Source: Delphinus delphis
Taxonomy: Eukaryota; Chordata; Mammalia; Artiodactyla; Delphinidae
Assembly (NCBI RefSeq): GCF_949987515.2
Contig: NW_027192673.1
Location: 1,979,001-2,043,000 of the forward strand
Direction: 5' to 3'
Length of the DNA: 64,000 nucleotides
The translations under genes and the position numbers were made by a program. The notes beneath the pieces are model-generated. The model had not been told where the DNA came from. It worked only from the letters and a program-made list of their open reading frames with translations, and searched no databases. Below, in pieces: positions 27,480-41,694 of this stretch. The stretch's first letter is position 1. Every line of letters begins with the position of its first letter.

Positions 27480-29059
27480 GATATCACTAATACACGGAAT
27501 GTAAACTTGGCTACACAGGAACTGAATTCCAAAACAGAACAGGTTCTCAAATTTAGAAAACCAACTTATGCTTGCCTAAGGGGAAAGGTGAGTTCGGTTG
27601 CTGCATAAAACCAGAGATTGAAATGAGCACAGATAAAGTTCCTTCAGCCAAATATGGAATACACAAGAGCTACTCCTTGCTCAATGAAATGGACTCAACA
27701 CCGCATATTAAACGCCTAAGAATGTACCTGACTAGTAAGTATCTTAAAACCTATGGATTGCTATGTCTCCGAAAGAGAATCAAGCATGTGTACAGGGGCA
27801 TAAACGCAGCAGTGATAGGATTGGAGAGGTTCGGTGAGCAAATGAAGACCCTTTGAAGTCATATTGCATGGTACCCATTACACGGGTTTCAACTACCCAG
27901 GTTTTAGGTATTCTTCCTTCAGCTAAAACATGCATGTGGAACCCAGAGTATGATCAACCATGTGATCGGGAGACGTGTTCAAATATGTCTCAGTTTTCCT
28001 CCCCTGGTACTCGGGTGCAACATTCCAGACGCTTTACTAACACTCTCCCCACTTGGAGAGTCAGCGCCTTTAACCTCCTGTTTGGCACAGTTTGCAATTT
28101 CTGCGGAAGATGAACAGGAATAGCGAGAACCAATGAGAGGCTAGCTGGAGGTGTCTGGACGGGCAAATTTAACTCTCATTTCCCACCAGGAAGAGGAATT
28201 AACCAAAGGCTCAGTGTGCCGTACCGGAACCAGATTAGGGCCTGAAGCCATCCTGCGGTGTTGCGGCCAGCTCAAAAGAAAGCGAGTTGAAGAAAGGAGC
28301 TCAGGGGCACTGTAATTCACAAACCTGCAGAGTTATAAATGACAGCTATCGTCCAAAAATAGACTGAAGTAAGGCTGCCAAGAGGACTTGAAAGCGGGGC
28401 AGAATTGCAGGAAACTGATTTCAGGAGGTAGACTGGAATTGCATTGAAAGCATAGGAAAAGAGGCAGAACGTCCACAATGATGCACTTGGCCAAAAAGGG
28501 CGTATGCGTTTTTTCCTGAATATACTCAGGAAAAAACGCATACGCCCTTTTTGGCCAACCAAGCAAGCTTGCAAAGGAAATCTGCACTACAATGAAGTCT
28601 CACTTCCCCCCAGTCAAAAGGGCCATCTGAAAAAAGGGTAAAATCCAGAAAGGCAGGACAGGCCATGGAGAACTGGGAGCCTTGTTATGCTGATGGGCGG
28701 GATGTAAACTGCCAACAACAACTCGGGAGAAGTGTATGGTGTTTCCTGAAACATGTAAAAAACAAAGCAACAGAACCTAGGGCACTTCCACTTATGGTCC
28801 TATAGCTTAGGGAAATTAAAATCAAAAAGACACAGCCACCCCAAACTTTCGAACGGCTCTGTTTACAAGAACCTCGTTTACAGTACAAGTTCAACATCGC
28901 AGAAAGTGAAAAATGGATAAAGAAGTTGTGGTATTTACTTACAAAGCAATATCACTCAGCAATGAAATCTGTGTCATCAGGCCCTTAGCAGCACAATGAG
29001 TGGATTCAGGTATGATGATTCTAACTGAAATAAGTCACACAGAAAAAGAAACATCATAA
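27480..29059 (+). repeat. satellite monomer 16 (1580 bp)
   Basis: Palindrome 28487-28558 has one mismatch. This is the first unit with the extra G (TTCGGTGAGC at about 27830), which persists to the end of the window. Confidence 0.95.
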
Positions 29060-30639
29060 GATATCAGTAATACACGGAATGTAAACTTGGCTACACAGGA
29101 ACTGAATTACAGAACAGAACAGGGTCTCAAATTTAGAAAACCAACTTATGCTTGCTTAAGGGTAAAGGTGAGTTGGGGTGCTGCATAAAACCAGAGATTG
29201 AAATGAGCACAGATAAAGTTCCTTAAGCCAAATATGGAATAGACAAGAGCTACTCCTTGCTCAACGAAATGGACTCAACACCCCATATTAAACGCCTAAG
29301 AATGTACCTGACTAGTAAGTATCTTAAAACCTATGGATTGCTATGTCTCCGAAAGAGAATCAAGCGTGTGTACAGGGGCATAAACGCAGCAGTGATAGGA
29401 TTGGAGAGGTTCGGTGAGCAAATGAAGACCCTTTGAAGTCATATTGCATGGTACCCATTCCACGGGTTTCAACTACCCAGGTTTTAGGTATTCTTCCTTC
29501 AGCTAAAACATGCATGTGGAACCCAGAGTATGATCAACCATGTGATCGGGAGACGTGTTCAAATATGTCTCAGTGTTCGTACCCTGGTACTCAGGTGCAA
29601 CATTCCAGACGCTTTACTAACACTCTCCCGACTTGGAGAGTCAGTCCCTTTAACCTCCTGTTTGGCACAGTTTGCAATTTCTGTGGAAGATGAACAGGAA
29701 TAGCGAGAACCAATGAGAGACTAGCTGGAGGTGTCTGGATGGGCAAATTTAACTCTCATTTCCCACCAGGAAGAGGAATTAACCAAAGGCTCAGCGTGCC
29801 GTGCCAGAAACAGATTAGGGCCTGAAGCCATCCTGCGGTGTTGCGGCCAGGTCACAAGAAAGCGAGTTGAGGAAAGGAGCTCAGGGGCACTGTAATTCAC
29901 AAACCTGCAGAGTTATAAATGACAGCTATCGTCCAAAAATAGACTGAAGTAAGGCTGCCAAGAGGACTTGAAAGCGGGGCAGAATTGCAGGAAACCGATT
30001 TCAGGAGGTAGACTGGAATTGCATTGAAAGCATAGGAAAAGAGGCAGAACGTCCACAATGATGCACTTGGCCAAAAAGGGCGTATGCATTTTTTCCTGAA
30101 TATATTCAGGAAAAAACGCGTACGCCCTTTTTGGCCAACCAAGCAAGCTTGCAAAGGAAATCTGCACTACAATGAAGTCTCACTTCCCCCCGGTCAAAAG
30201 GGCCATCTGAAAAAAGTGTAAAATCCAGAAAGGCAGGACAGGCCATGGAGAACTGGGAGCCTTGTTATGCTGATGGGCGGGATGTAAATTGCCAACAACC
30301 ACTCGGGAGAAGTGTATGGTGTTTCCTGAAACATCTAAAAAACAAAGCAACAGAGCCTAGGGCACTTCCACTTATGGTCCTATAGCTTAGGGAAATTAAA
30401 ATCAAAAAGACACAGCCACCCCAAAGTTTGGAACGGCTCTGTTTACAAGAACCTCGTTTACAGTACAAGTTCAACATCGCAGAAAGTGAAAAATGGATAA
30501 AGAAGTTGTGGTATTCACTTACAAAGCAATATCACTCAGCAATGAAATCTATGTCATCAGGCCCTTAGCAGCACAATGAGTGGATTCAGGTATGATGATT
30601 CTAACTGAAATAAGTCACACAGAAAAAGAAACATCATAA
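29060..30639 (+). repeat. satellite monomer 17 (1580 bp)
   Basis: Palindrome 30067-30138 has two mismatches, at non-paired positions. It retains the proximal-type GTTCGTACCCTGG despite lying in the distal domain. Confidence 0.95.
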
Positions 30640-32218
30640 GATATCAGTAATACACGGAATGGAAACTTGGCTACACAGGAACTGAATTACAGAACAGAAC
30701 AGGGTCTCAAATTTAGAAAACCAACTTATGCTTGCTTAAGGGGAAAGGTGAGTTGGGGTGCTGCATAAAACCAGAGATTGAAATGAGCACAGATAAAGTT
30801 CCTTAAGCCAAATATGGAATAGACAAGAGCTACTCCTTGCTCAACGAAATGGACTCAACACCGCATATTAAACGCCTAAGAATGTACCTGACTAGTAAGT
30901 ATCGTAAAACCTATGGATTGCTATGTCTCCGAAAGAGAATCAAGCATGTGTACAGGGGCATAAACGCAGCAGTGATAGGATTGGAGAGGTGCGGTGAGCA
31001 AATGAAGACCCTTTGAAGTCATATTGCATGGTACCCATTACACGGGTCTTAACTCTCCAGGTTTAAGGTATTCTTCCTTCAGCTAAAACATGCATGTGGA
31101 ACCCAAGTATGATCAACCATGTGAACGGGAGACGTGTTCAAATATGTCTCAGTTTTCCTCCCCTGGTACTCGGGTGCAACATTCCAGACGCTTTACTAAC
31201 ACTCTCCCCACTTGGAGAGTCAGCGCCTTTAACCTCCTGTTTGGCCCAGTTTGCAATTTCTGCGGAAGATGAACAGGAATAGCGAGAACCAATGAGAGGC
31301 TAGCTGGAGGTGTCTGGACGGGCAAATTTAACTCTCATTTCCCACCAGGAAGAGGAAATAACCAAAGGCTCAGCGTGCCGTGCCGGAACCAGATTAGGGC
31401 CTGAAGCCATCCTGCGGTGTTGCAGCCAGGTCACAAGAAAGCGAGTTGAAGAAAGGAGCTCAGGGGCACTGTAATTCACAAACCTGCAGGGTTATAAATG
31501 ACAGCTATCGTCCAAAAATAGACTGAAGTAAGGCTGCCAAGAGGACTTGAAAGCGGGGCAGAATTGCAGGAAACCGATTTCAGGAGGTAGACTGGAATTG
31601 CATTGAAAGCATAGGAAAAGAGGCAGAACGTCCACAATGATGCACTTGGCCAAAAAGGGCGTATGCGTTTTTTCCTGAATATATTCAGGAAAAAACGCAT
31701 ACGCCCTTTTTGGCCAACCAAGCAAACTTGCAAAGGAAATCTGCACTACAATGAAGTCTCACTTCCCCCCGGTCAAAAGGGCCATCTGAAAAAAGTGTAA
31801 AATCCAGAAAGGCAGGACAGGCCATGGAGAACTGGGAGCCTTGTTATGCTGATGGGCGGGATGTAAATTGCCAACAGACACTCGGGAGAAGTGTATGGTG
31901 TTTCCTGAAACATCTAAAAAACAAAGCAACAGAGCCTAGGGCACTTCCACTTATGGTCCTATAGCTTAGGGAAATTAAAATCAAAAAGACACAGCCACCC
32001 CAAAGTTTGGGACACCTCCGTTTACAAGAACCTCGTTTACCGTACAAGTTCAATATCACAGAAAGTGAAAAATGGATAAAGAACTTGTGGTACTTACGTA
32101 CAATGCAGTATCACTCAGCAATGAAATCTATGTCATCAGGCCCGTAGCAGCATAATGAGTGGATTCAGGTACGATGATTCTAACTGAAATAAGTCACACA
32201 GAAAAAGAAACATCATAA
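30640..32218 (+). repeat. satellite monomer 18 (1579 bp)
   Basis: Palindrome 31646-31717 is perfect. From about 31.5 kb onward it begins the first copy of the second tetramer. The LINE-1 segment is type b. Confidence 0.95.
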
Positions 32219-33796
32219 GATATCACTAATACACGGAATGTAAACTTGGCTACACAGGAACTGAATTACAGAACAGAACAGGGTCTCAATTTAGAAAACC
32301 AACTTATGCTTGCTTAAGGGGAAAGGTGAGTTGGGGTGCTGCATAAAACCAGAGATTGAAATGAGCACAGATAAAGTTCCTTAAGCCAAATATGGAATAG
32401 ACAAGAGCTACACCTTGCTCAACGAAATGGACTCAACACCGCATATTAAACGCCTAAGAATGTACCTGACTAGTAAGTATCTTAAAACCTATGGATTGCT
32501 ATGTCTCCAAAAGAGAATCAAGCATGTGTACAGGGGCATAAACGCAGCAGTGATAGGATTGGAGAGGTTCGGTGAGCAAATGAAGACCCTTTGAAGTCAT
32601 ATTGCATGGTACCCATTCCACGGGTCTCAACTCTCCAGGTTTAAGGTATTCTTCCTTCAGCTAAAACATGCATGTGGAACCTAGAGTATGATCAACCATG
32701 TGAACGGGAGACGTGTTCAAATATGTCTCAGTTTTCCTACCCTGGTACTCGGGTGCAACATTCCAGACGCTTTACTAACACTCTCCCGACTTGGAGAGTC
32801 AGTCCCTTTAACCTCCTGTTTGGCCCAGTTTGCAATTTCTGCGGAAGATGAACAGGAATAGCGAGAACCAATGAGAGGCTAGCTGGAGGTGTCTGGACGG
32901 GCAAATTTAACTCTCATTTCCCACCAGGAAGAGGAATTAACCAAAGGCTCAGCATGCCGGGCCGGAACCAGATTAGGGCCTGAAGCCATCCTGCGGTGTT
33001 GCAGCCAGGTCACAAGAAAGCGAGTTGAAGAAAGGAGCTCAGGGGCACTGTAATTCACAAACCTGCAGAGTTATAAATGACAGCTATCGTCCAAAAATAG
33101 ACTGAAGTAAGGCTGCCAAGAGGACTTGAAAGCGGGGCAGAATTGCAGGAAACCGATTTCAGGAGGTAGACTGGAATTGCATTGAAAGCATAGGAAAAGA
33201 GGCAGAACGTCCACAATGATGCACTTGGCCAAAAAGGGCGTATGCGTTTTTTCCTGAATATATTCAGGAAAAAACGCATACGCCCTTTTTGGCCAACCAA
33301 GCAAGCTTGCAAAGGAAATCTGCACTACAATGAAGTCTCACTTCCCCCCGGTCAAAAGGGCCATCTGAAAAAAGTGTAAAATCCAGAAAGGCAGGACAGG
33401 CCATGGAGAACTGGGAGTCTTGTTATGCTGAAGGGCGGGATGTAAATTGCCAACAACCACTCGGGAGAAGTGTATGGTGTTTCCTGAAACATCTAAAAAA
33501 CAAAGCAACAGAGCCTAGGGCACTTCCACTTATGGTCCTATAGCTTAGGGAAATTAAAATCAAAAAGACACAGCCACCCCAAAGTTTGGGACGCCTCCGT
33601 TTACAAGAACCTCGTTTACCGTACAAGTTCAATATCACAGAAAGTGAAAAATGGATAAAGAACTTGTGGTACTTACGTACAATGCAGTATCACTCAGCAA
33701 TGAAATCTATGTCATCAGGCCCGTAGAGCATAATGAGTGGATTCAGGTACGATGAATCTAACTGAAATAAGTCACACAGAAAAAGAAACATCATAA
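32219..33796 (+). repeat. satellite monomer 19 (1578 bp)
   Basis: Palindrome 33225-33296 is perfect. It has one-base losses in GGGTCTCAATTTAG and CCCGTAGAGCATAATG, shared with monomer 23. Confidence 0.95.
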
Positions 33797-35376
33797 GATA
33801 TCAGTAATACACGGAATGGAAACTTGGCTACACAGGAACTGAATTACAGAACAGAACAGGGTCTCAAATTTAGAAAACCAACTTATGCTTGCTTAAGGGG
33901 AAAGGTGAGTTGGGGTGCTGCATAAAACCAGAGATTGAAATGAGCACAGATAAAGTTCCTTAAGCCAAATATGGAATAGACAAGAGCTACTCCTTGCTCA
34001 ACGAAATGGACTCAACACCGCATATTAAAAGCCTAAGAATGTACCTGACTAGTAAGTATCTTAAAACCTATGGATTGGTATGTCTCCAAAAGAGAATCAA
34101 GCGTGTGTACAGGGGCATAAACGCAGCAGTGATAGGATTGGAGAGGTTCGGTGAGCAAATGAAGACCCTTTGAAGTCATATTGCATGGTACCCATTCCAC
34201 GGGTTTCAACTACCCAGGTTTAAGGTATTCTTCCTTCAGCTAAAACATGCATGTGGAACCCAGAGTATGATCAACCATGTGAACGGGAGACGTGTTCAAA
34301 TATGTCTCAGTTTTCCTACCCTGGTACTCGGGTGCAACATTCCAGACGCTTTACTAACACTCTCCCCACTTGGAGAGTCAGTCCCTTTAACCTCCTGTTT
34401 GGCCCAGTTTGCAATTTCTGCGGAAGATGAACAGGAATAGCGAGAACCAATGAGAGGCTAGCTGGAGGTGTCTGGACGGGCAAATTTAACTCTCATTTCT
34501 CACCATGAAGAGGAATTAACCAAAGGCTCAGCATGCCGGGCCGGAACCAGATTAGGGCCTGAAGCCATCCTGCGGTGTTGCGGCCAGGTCACAAGAAAGC
34601 GAGTTGAAGAAAGGAGCTCAGGGGCACTGTAATTCACAAACCTGCAGAGTTATAAATGACAGCTATCGTCCAAAAATAGACTGAAGTAAGGCTGCCAAGA
34701 GGACTTGAAAGCGGGGCAGAATTGCAGGAAACCGATTTCAGGAGGTAGACTGGAATTGCATTGAAAGCATAGGAAAAGAGGCAGAACGTCCACAATGATG
34801 CACTTGGCCAAAAAGGGCGTATGCGTTTTTTCCTGAATATATTCAGGAAAAAACGCATACGCCCTTTTTGGCCAACCAAGCAAGCTTGCAAAGGAAATCT
34901 GCACTACAATGAAGTCTCACTTCCCCCCAGTCAAAAGGGCCATCTGAAAAAAGTGTAAAATCCAGAAAGGCAGGACAGGCCATGGAGAACTGGGAGCCTT
35001 GTTATGCTGATGGGCAGGATGAAAATTGCCAACAGACACTCGGGAGAAGTGTATGGTGTTTCCTGAAACATCTAAAAAACAAAGCAACAGAGCCTAGGGC
35101 ACTGCCACTTATGGTCCTATAGCTTAGGGAAATTAAAATCAAAAAGACACAGCCACCCCAAAGTTTGGGATGCCTCTGTTTACAAGAACCTCGTTTACAG
35201 TACAAGTTCAACATCGCAGAAAGTGAAAAATGGATAAAGAAGTTGTGGTATTTACTTACAAAGCAATATCACTCAGCAATGAAATCTATGTCATCAGGCC
35301 CTTAGCAGCACAATGAGTGGATTCAGGTATGATGATTCTAACTGAAATAAGTCACACAGAAAAAGAAACATCATAA
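33797..35376 (+). repeat. satellite monomer 20 (1580 bp)
   Basis: Palindrome 34804-34875 is perfect. It shares TTAAAAGCCTAAG and CTCACCATGAAGAGG with monomer 24. Confidence 0.95.
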
Positions 35377-36956
35377 GATATCAGTAATACACGGAATGGA
35401 AACTTGGCTACACAGGAACTGAATTACAGAACAGAACAGGGTCTCAAATTTAGAAAACCAACTTATGCTTGCTTAAGGGGAAAGGTGAGTTGGGGTGCTG
35501 CATAAAACCAGAGATTGAAATGAGCACAGATAAAGTTCCTTAAGCCAAATATGGAATAGACAAGAGCTACTCCTTGCTCAATGAAATGGACTCAACACCG
35601 CATATTAAACGCCTAAGAATGTACCTGACTAGTAAGTATCTTAAAACCTATGGATTGCTATGTCTCCGAAAGAGAATCAAGCGTGTGTACAGGGGCATAA
35701 ACGCAACAGTGATAGGATTGGAGAGGTTCGGTGAGCATATGAAGACCCTTTGAAGTCATATTGCATGGTACCCATTCCACGGGTCTCAACTCTCCAGGTT
35801 TAAGGTATTCTTCCTTCAGCTAAAACATGCATGTGGAACCCAGAGTATGATCAACCATGTGAACGGGAGACGTGTTCAAATATGTCTCAGTTTTCCTCCC
35901 CTGGTACTCGGGTGCAACATTCCAGACGCTTTACTAACACTCTCCCCACTTGGAGAGTCAGTCCCTTTAACCTCCTGTTTGGCCCAGTTTGCAATTTCTG
36001 CGGAAGATGAACAGGAATAGCGAGAACCAATGAGAGACTAGCTGGAGGTCTCTGAACGGGCAAATTTAACTCTCATTTCCCACCAGGAAGAGGAATTAAC
36101 CAAAGGCTCAGCATGCCGGGCCGGAACCAGATTAGGGCCTGAAGCCATCCTGCGGTGTTGCGGCCAGGTCACAAGAAAGCGAGTTGAAGAAAGGAGCTCA
36201 GGGGCACTGTAATTCACAAACCTGCAGAGTTATAAATGACAGCTATCGTCCAAAAATAGACTGAAGTAAGGCTGCCAAGAGGACTTGAAAGCGGGGCAGA
36301 ATTGCAGGAAACCGATTTCAGGAGGTAGACTGGAATTGCATTGAAAGCATAGGAAAAGAGGCAGAACGTCCACAATGATGCACTTGGCCAAAAAGGGCGT
36401 ATGCGTTTTTTCCTGAATATATTCAGGAAAAAACGCATACGCCCTTTTTGGCCAACCAAGCAAGCTTGCAAAGGAAATCTGCACTACAATGAAGTGTCAC
36501 TTCCCCCCGGTCAAAAGGGCCATCTGAAAAAAGTGTAAAATCCAGAAAGGCAGGACAGGCCATGGAGAACTGGGAGCCTTGTTATGCTGATGGGCGGGAT
36601 GTAAATTGCAAACAGACACTGGGAAGAAGTGTATGGTGTTTCCTGAAACATCTAAAAAACAAAGCAACAGAGCCTAGGGCACTTCCACTTATGGTCCTAT
36701 AGCTTAGGGAAATTAAAATCAAAAAGACACAGCCACCCCAAAGTTTGGGACGCCTCCGTTTACAAGAACCTCGTTTACCGTACAAGTTCAATATCACAGA
36801 AAGTGAAAAATGGATAAAGAACTTGTGGTACTTACGTACAATGCAGTATCACTCAGCAATGAAATCTATGTCATCAGGCCCGTAGCAGCATAATGAGTGG
36901 ATTCAGGTACGATGATTCTAACTGAAATAAGTCACACAGAAAAAGAAACATCATAA
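35377..36956 (+). repeat. satellite monomer 21 (1580 bp)
   Basis: Palindrome 36384-36455 is perfect. It shares AACGCAACAGTG, GAGCATATGAAG and CACTGGGAAG with monomer 25. The LINE-1 segment is type b. Confidence 0.95.
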
Positions 36957-38536
36957 GATATCACTAATACACGGAATGTAACCTTGGCTACACAGGAACT
37001 GCATTCCAAAACAGAACAGGGTCTCAAATTTAGAAAACCAACTTATGCTTGCTTCAGGGTAAAGGTGAGTTGGGATGCTGCGTAAAACCAGAGATTGAAA
37101 TGAGCACAGATAAAGTTCCTTAAGCCAAATATGGAATAGACAAGAGCTACTCCTTGCTCAATGAAATGGACTCAACACCCCATATTAAACGCCTAAGAAT
37201 GTACCTGAGTAGTCAGTATCTTAAAACCTATGGATTGCTATGTCTCCAAAAGTGAATCAAGCGTGTGTACAGGGGCATAAACGCAGCAGTGATAGGATTG
37301 GAGAGGTTCGGTGAGCAAATGAAGACCCTTTGAAGTCATATTGCATGGTACCCATTCCACGGGTTTCAACTACCCAGGTTTTAGGTATTCTTCCTTCAGC
37401 TAAAACATGCATGTGGAACCCAGAGTATGATCAACAATGTGAACGGGAGACGTGTTCAAATATGTCTCAGTTTTCCTCACCTGGTACTCGGGTGCAACAT
37501 TCCAGACGCTTTACTAACACTCTCCCCACTTGGAGAGTCAGCGCCTTTAACCTCCTGTTTGGCCCAGTTTGCAATTTCTGCGGAAGATGAACAGGAATAG
37601 GGAGAACCAATGAGAGACTAGCTGGAGGTCTCTGAACGGGCAAATTTAACTCTCATTTCCCACCAGGAAGAGGAATTAACCAAAGGCTCAGCATGCCGGG
37701 CCAGAACCAGATTAGGGCCTGAAGCCATCCTGCGGTGTTGCGGCCAGGTCACAAGAAAGCGAGTTGAAGAAAGGAGCTCAGGGACACTGTAATTCACAAA
37801 CCTGCAGAGTTATAAATGACAGCTATCGTCCAAAAATAGACTGAAGTAAGGCTGCCAAGAGGACTTGAAAGCGGGGCAGAATTGCAGGAAACCGATTTCA
37901 GGAGGTAGACTGGAATTGCATTGAAAGCATAGGAAAAGAGGCAGAACGTCCACAATGATGCACTTGGCCAAAAAGGGCGTATGCGTTTTTTCCTGAATAT
38001 ATTCAGGAAAAAACGCATACGCCCTTTTTGGCCAACCAAGCAAACTTGCAAAGGAAATCTGCACTACAATGAAGTCTCACTTCCCCCCGGTCAAAAGGGC
38101 CATCTGAAAAAAGTGTAAAATCCAGAAAGGCAGGACAGGCCATGGAGAACTGGGAGCCTTGTTATGCTGATGGGCGGGATGTAAATTGCCAACAGACACT
38201 CGGGAAAAGTGTATGGTGTTTCCTGAAACATCTAAAAAACAAAGCAACAGAGCCTAGGGCACTTCCACTTATGGTCCTATAGCTTAGGGAAATTAAAATC
38301 AAAAAGACACAGCCACCCCAAAGTTTGGGACACCTCCGTTTACAAGAACCTCGTTTACCGTACAAGTTCAATATCACAGAAAGTGAAAAATGGATAAAGA
38401 ACTTGTGGTACTTACGTACAATGCAGTATCACTCAGCAATGAAATCTATGTCATCAGGCCCGTAGCAGCATAATGAGTGGATTCAGGTACGATGATTCTA
38501 ACTGAAATAAGTCACACAGAAAAAGAAACATCATAA
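36957..38536 (+). repeat. satellite monomer 22 (1580 bp)
   Basis: Palindrome 37964-38035 is perfect. Its first part matches monomer 26 (GTGAATCAAGCG, GATCAACAATGTG). Its last part matches monomer 18, which places the tetramer junction near 37.8 kb. Confidence 0.95.
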
Positions 38537-40114
38537 GATATCACTAATACACGGAATGTAAACTTGGCTACACAGGAACTGAATTACAGAACAGAACAGG
38601 GTCTCAATTTAGAAAACCAACTTATGCTTGCTTAAGGGGAAAGGTGAGTTGGGGTGCTGCATAAAACCAGAGATTGAAATGAGCACAGATAAAGTTCCTT
38701 AAGCCAAATATGGAATAGACAAGAGCTACACCTTGCTCAACGAAATGGACTCAACACCGCATATTAAACGCCTAAGAATGTACCTGACTAGTAAGTATCT
38801 TAAAACCTATGGATTGCTATGTCTCCAAAAGAGAATCAAGCATGTGTACAGGGGCATAAACGCAGCAGTGATAGGATTGGAGAGGTTCGGTGAGCAAATG
38901 AAGACCCTTTGAAGTCATATTGCATGGTACCCATTCCACGGGTCTCAACTCTCCAGGTTTAAGGTATTCTTCCTTCAGCTAAAACATGCATGTGGAACCT
39001 AGAGTATGATCAACCATGTGAACGGGAGACGTGTTCAAATATGTCTCAGTTTTCCTCCCCTGGTACTCGGGTGCAACATTCCAGACGCTTTACTAACACT
39101 CTCCCGACTTGGAGAGTCAGTCCCTTTAACCTCCTGTTTGGACCAGTTTGCAATTTCTGCGGAAGATGAACAGGAATAGCGAGAACCAATGAGAGGCTAG
39201 CTGGAGGTGTCTGGACGGGCAAATTTAACTCTCATTTCCCACCAGGAAGAGGAATTAACCAAAGGCTCAGCATGCCGGGCCGGAACCAGATTAGGGCCTG
39301 AAGCCATCCTGCGGTGTTGCAGCCAGGTCACAAGAAAGCGAGTTGAAGAAAGGAGCTCAGGGGCACTGTAATTCACAAACCTGCAGAGTTATAAATGACA
39401 GCTATCGTCCAAAAATAGACTGAAGTAAGGCTGCCAAGAGGACTTGAAAGCGGGGCAGAATTGCAGGAAACCGATTTCAGGAGGTAGACTGGAATTGCAT
39501 TGAAAGCATAGGAAAAGAGGCAGAACGTCCACAATGATGCACTTGGCCAAAAAGGGCGTATGCGTTTTTTCCTGAATATATTCAGGAAAAAACGCATACG
39601 CCCTTTTTGGCCAACCAAGCAAGCTTGCAAAGGAAATCTGCACTACAATGAAGTCTCACTTCCCCCCGGTCAAAAGGGCCATCTGAAAAAAGTGTAAAAT
39701 CCAGAAAGGCAGGACAGGCCATGGAGAACTGGGAGTCTTGTTATGCTGAAGGGCGGGATGTAAATTGCCAACAACCACTCGGGAGAAGTGTATGGTGTTT
39801 CCTGAAACATCTAAAAAACAAAGCAACAGAGCCTAGGGCACTTCCACTTATGGTCCTATAGCTTAGGGAAATTAAAATCAAAAAGACACAGCCACCCCAA
39901 AGTTTGGGACGCCTCCGTTTACAAGAACCTCGTTTACCGTACAAGTTCAATATCACAGAAAGTGAAAAATGGATAAAGAACTTGTGGTACTTACGTACAA
40001 TGCAGTATCACTCAGCAATGAAATCTATGTCATCAGGCCCGTAGAGCATAATGAGTGGATTCAGGTACGATGAATCTAACTGAAATAAGTCACACAGAAA
40101 AAGAAACATCATAA
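38537..40114 (+). repeat. satellite monomer 23 (1578 bp)
   Basis: Palindrome 39543-39614 is perfect. It is a near-copy of monomer 19, with differences at about 39051 (CCTCCCC for CCTACCC) and 39138. Confidence 0.95.
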
Positions 40115-41694
40115 GATATCAGTAATACACGGAATGGAAACTTGGCTACACAGGAACTGAATTACAGAACAGAACAGGGTCTCAAATTTAGAAAACCAAC
40201 TTATGCTTGCTTAAGGGGAAAGGTGAGTTGGGGTGCTGCATAAAACCAGAGATTGAAATGAGCACAGATAAAGTTCCTTAAGCCAAATATGGAATAGACA
40301 AGAGCTACTCCTTGCTCAACGAAATGGACTCAACACCGCATATTAAAAGCCTAAGAATGTACCTGACTAGTAAGTATCTTAAAACCTATGGATTGGTATG
40401 TCTCCAAAAGAGAATCAAGCGTGTGTACAGGGGCATAAACGCAGCAGTGATAGGATTGGAGAGGTTCGGTGAGCAAATGAAGACCCTTTGAAGTCATATT
40501 GCATGGTACCCATTCCACGGGTTTCAACTACCCAGGTTTAAGGTATTCTTCCTTCAGCTAAAACATGCATGTGGAACCCAGAGTATGATCAACCATGTGA
40601 ACGGGAGACGTGTTCAAATATGTCTCAGTTTTCCTACCCTGGTACTCGGGTGCAACATTCCAGACGCTTTACTAACACTCTCCCCACTTGGAGAGTCAGT
40701 CCCTTTAACCTCCTGTTTGGCCCAGTTTGCAATTTCTGCGGAAGATGAACAGGAATAGCGAGAACCAATGAGAGGCTAGCTGGAGGTGTCTGGACGGGCA
40801 AATTTAACTCTCATTTCTCACCATGAAGAGGAATTAACCAAAGGCTCAGCATGCCGGGCCGGAACCAGATTAGGGCCTGAAGCCATCCTGCGGTGTTGCG
40901 GCCAGGTCACAAGAAAGCGAGTTGAAGAAAGGAGCTCAGGGGCACTGTAATTCACAAACCTGCAGAGTTATAAATGACAGCTATCGTCCAAAAATAGACT
41001 GAAGTAAGGCTGCCAAGAGGACTTGAAAGCGGGGCAGAATTGCAGGAAACCGATTTCAGGAGGTAGACTGGAATTGCATTGAAAGCATAGGAAAAGAGGC
41101 AGAACGTCCACAATGATGCACTTGGCCAAAAAGGGCGTATGCGTTTTTTCCTGAATATATTCAGGAAAAAACGCATACGCCCTTTTTGGCCAACCAAGCA
41201 AGCTTGCAAAGGAAATCTGCACTACAATGAAGTCTCACTTCCCCCCAGTCAAAAGGGCCATCTGAAAAAAGTGTAAAATCCAGAAAGGCAGGACAGGCCA
41301 TGGAGAACTGGGAGCCTTGTTATGCTGATGGGCAGGATGAAAATTGCCAACAGACACTCAGGAGAAGTGTATGGTGTTTCCTGAAACATCTAAAAAACAA
41401 AGCAACAGAGCCTAGGGCACTGCCACTTATGGTCCTATAGCTTAGGGAAATTAAAATCAAAAAGACACAGCCACCCCAAAGTTTGGGATGCCTCTGTTTA
41501 CAAGAACCTCGTTTACAGTACAAGTTCAACATCGCAGAAAGTGAAAAATGGATAAAGAAGTTGTGGTATTTACTTACAAAGCAATATCACTCAGCAATGA
41601 AATCTATGTCATCAGGCCCTTAGCAGCACAATGAGTGGATTCAGGTATGATGATTCTAACTGAAATAAGTCACACAGAAAAAGAAACATCATAA
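40115..41694 (+). repeat. satellite monomer 24 (1580 bp)
   Basis: Palindrome 41122-41193 is perfect. It is a near-copy of monomer 20; the difference noticed is CACTCAGGAG at about 41355. Confidence 0.95.
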
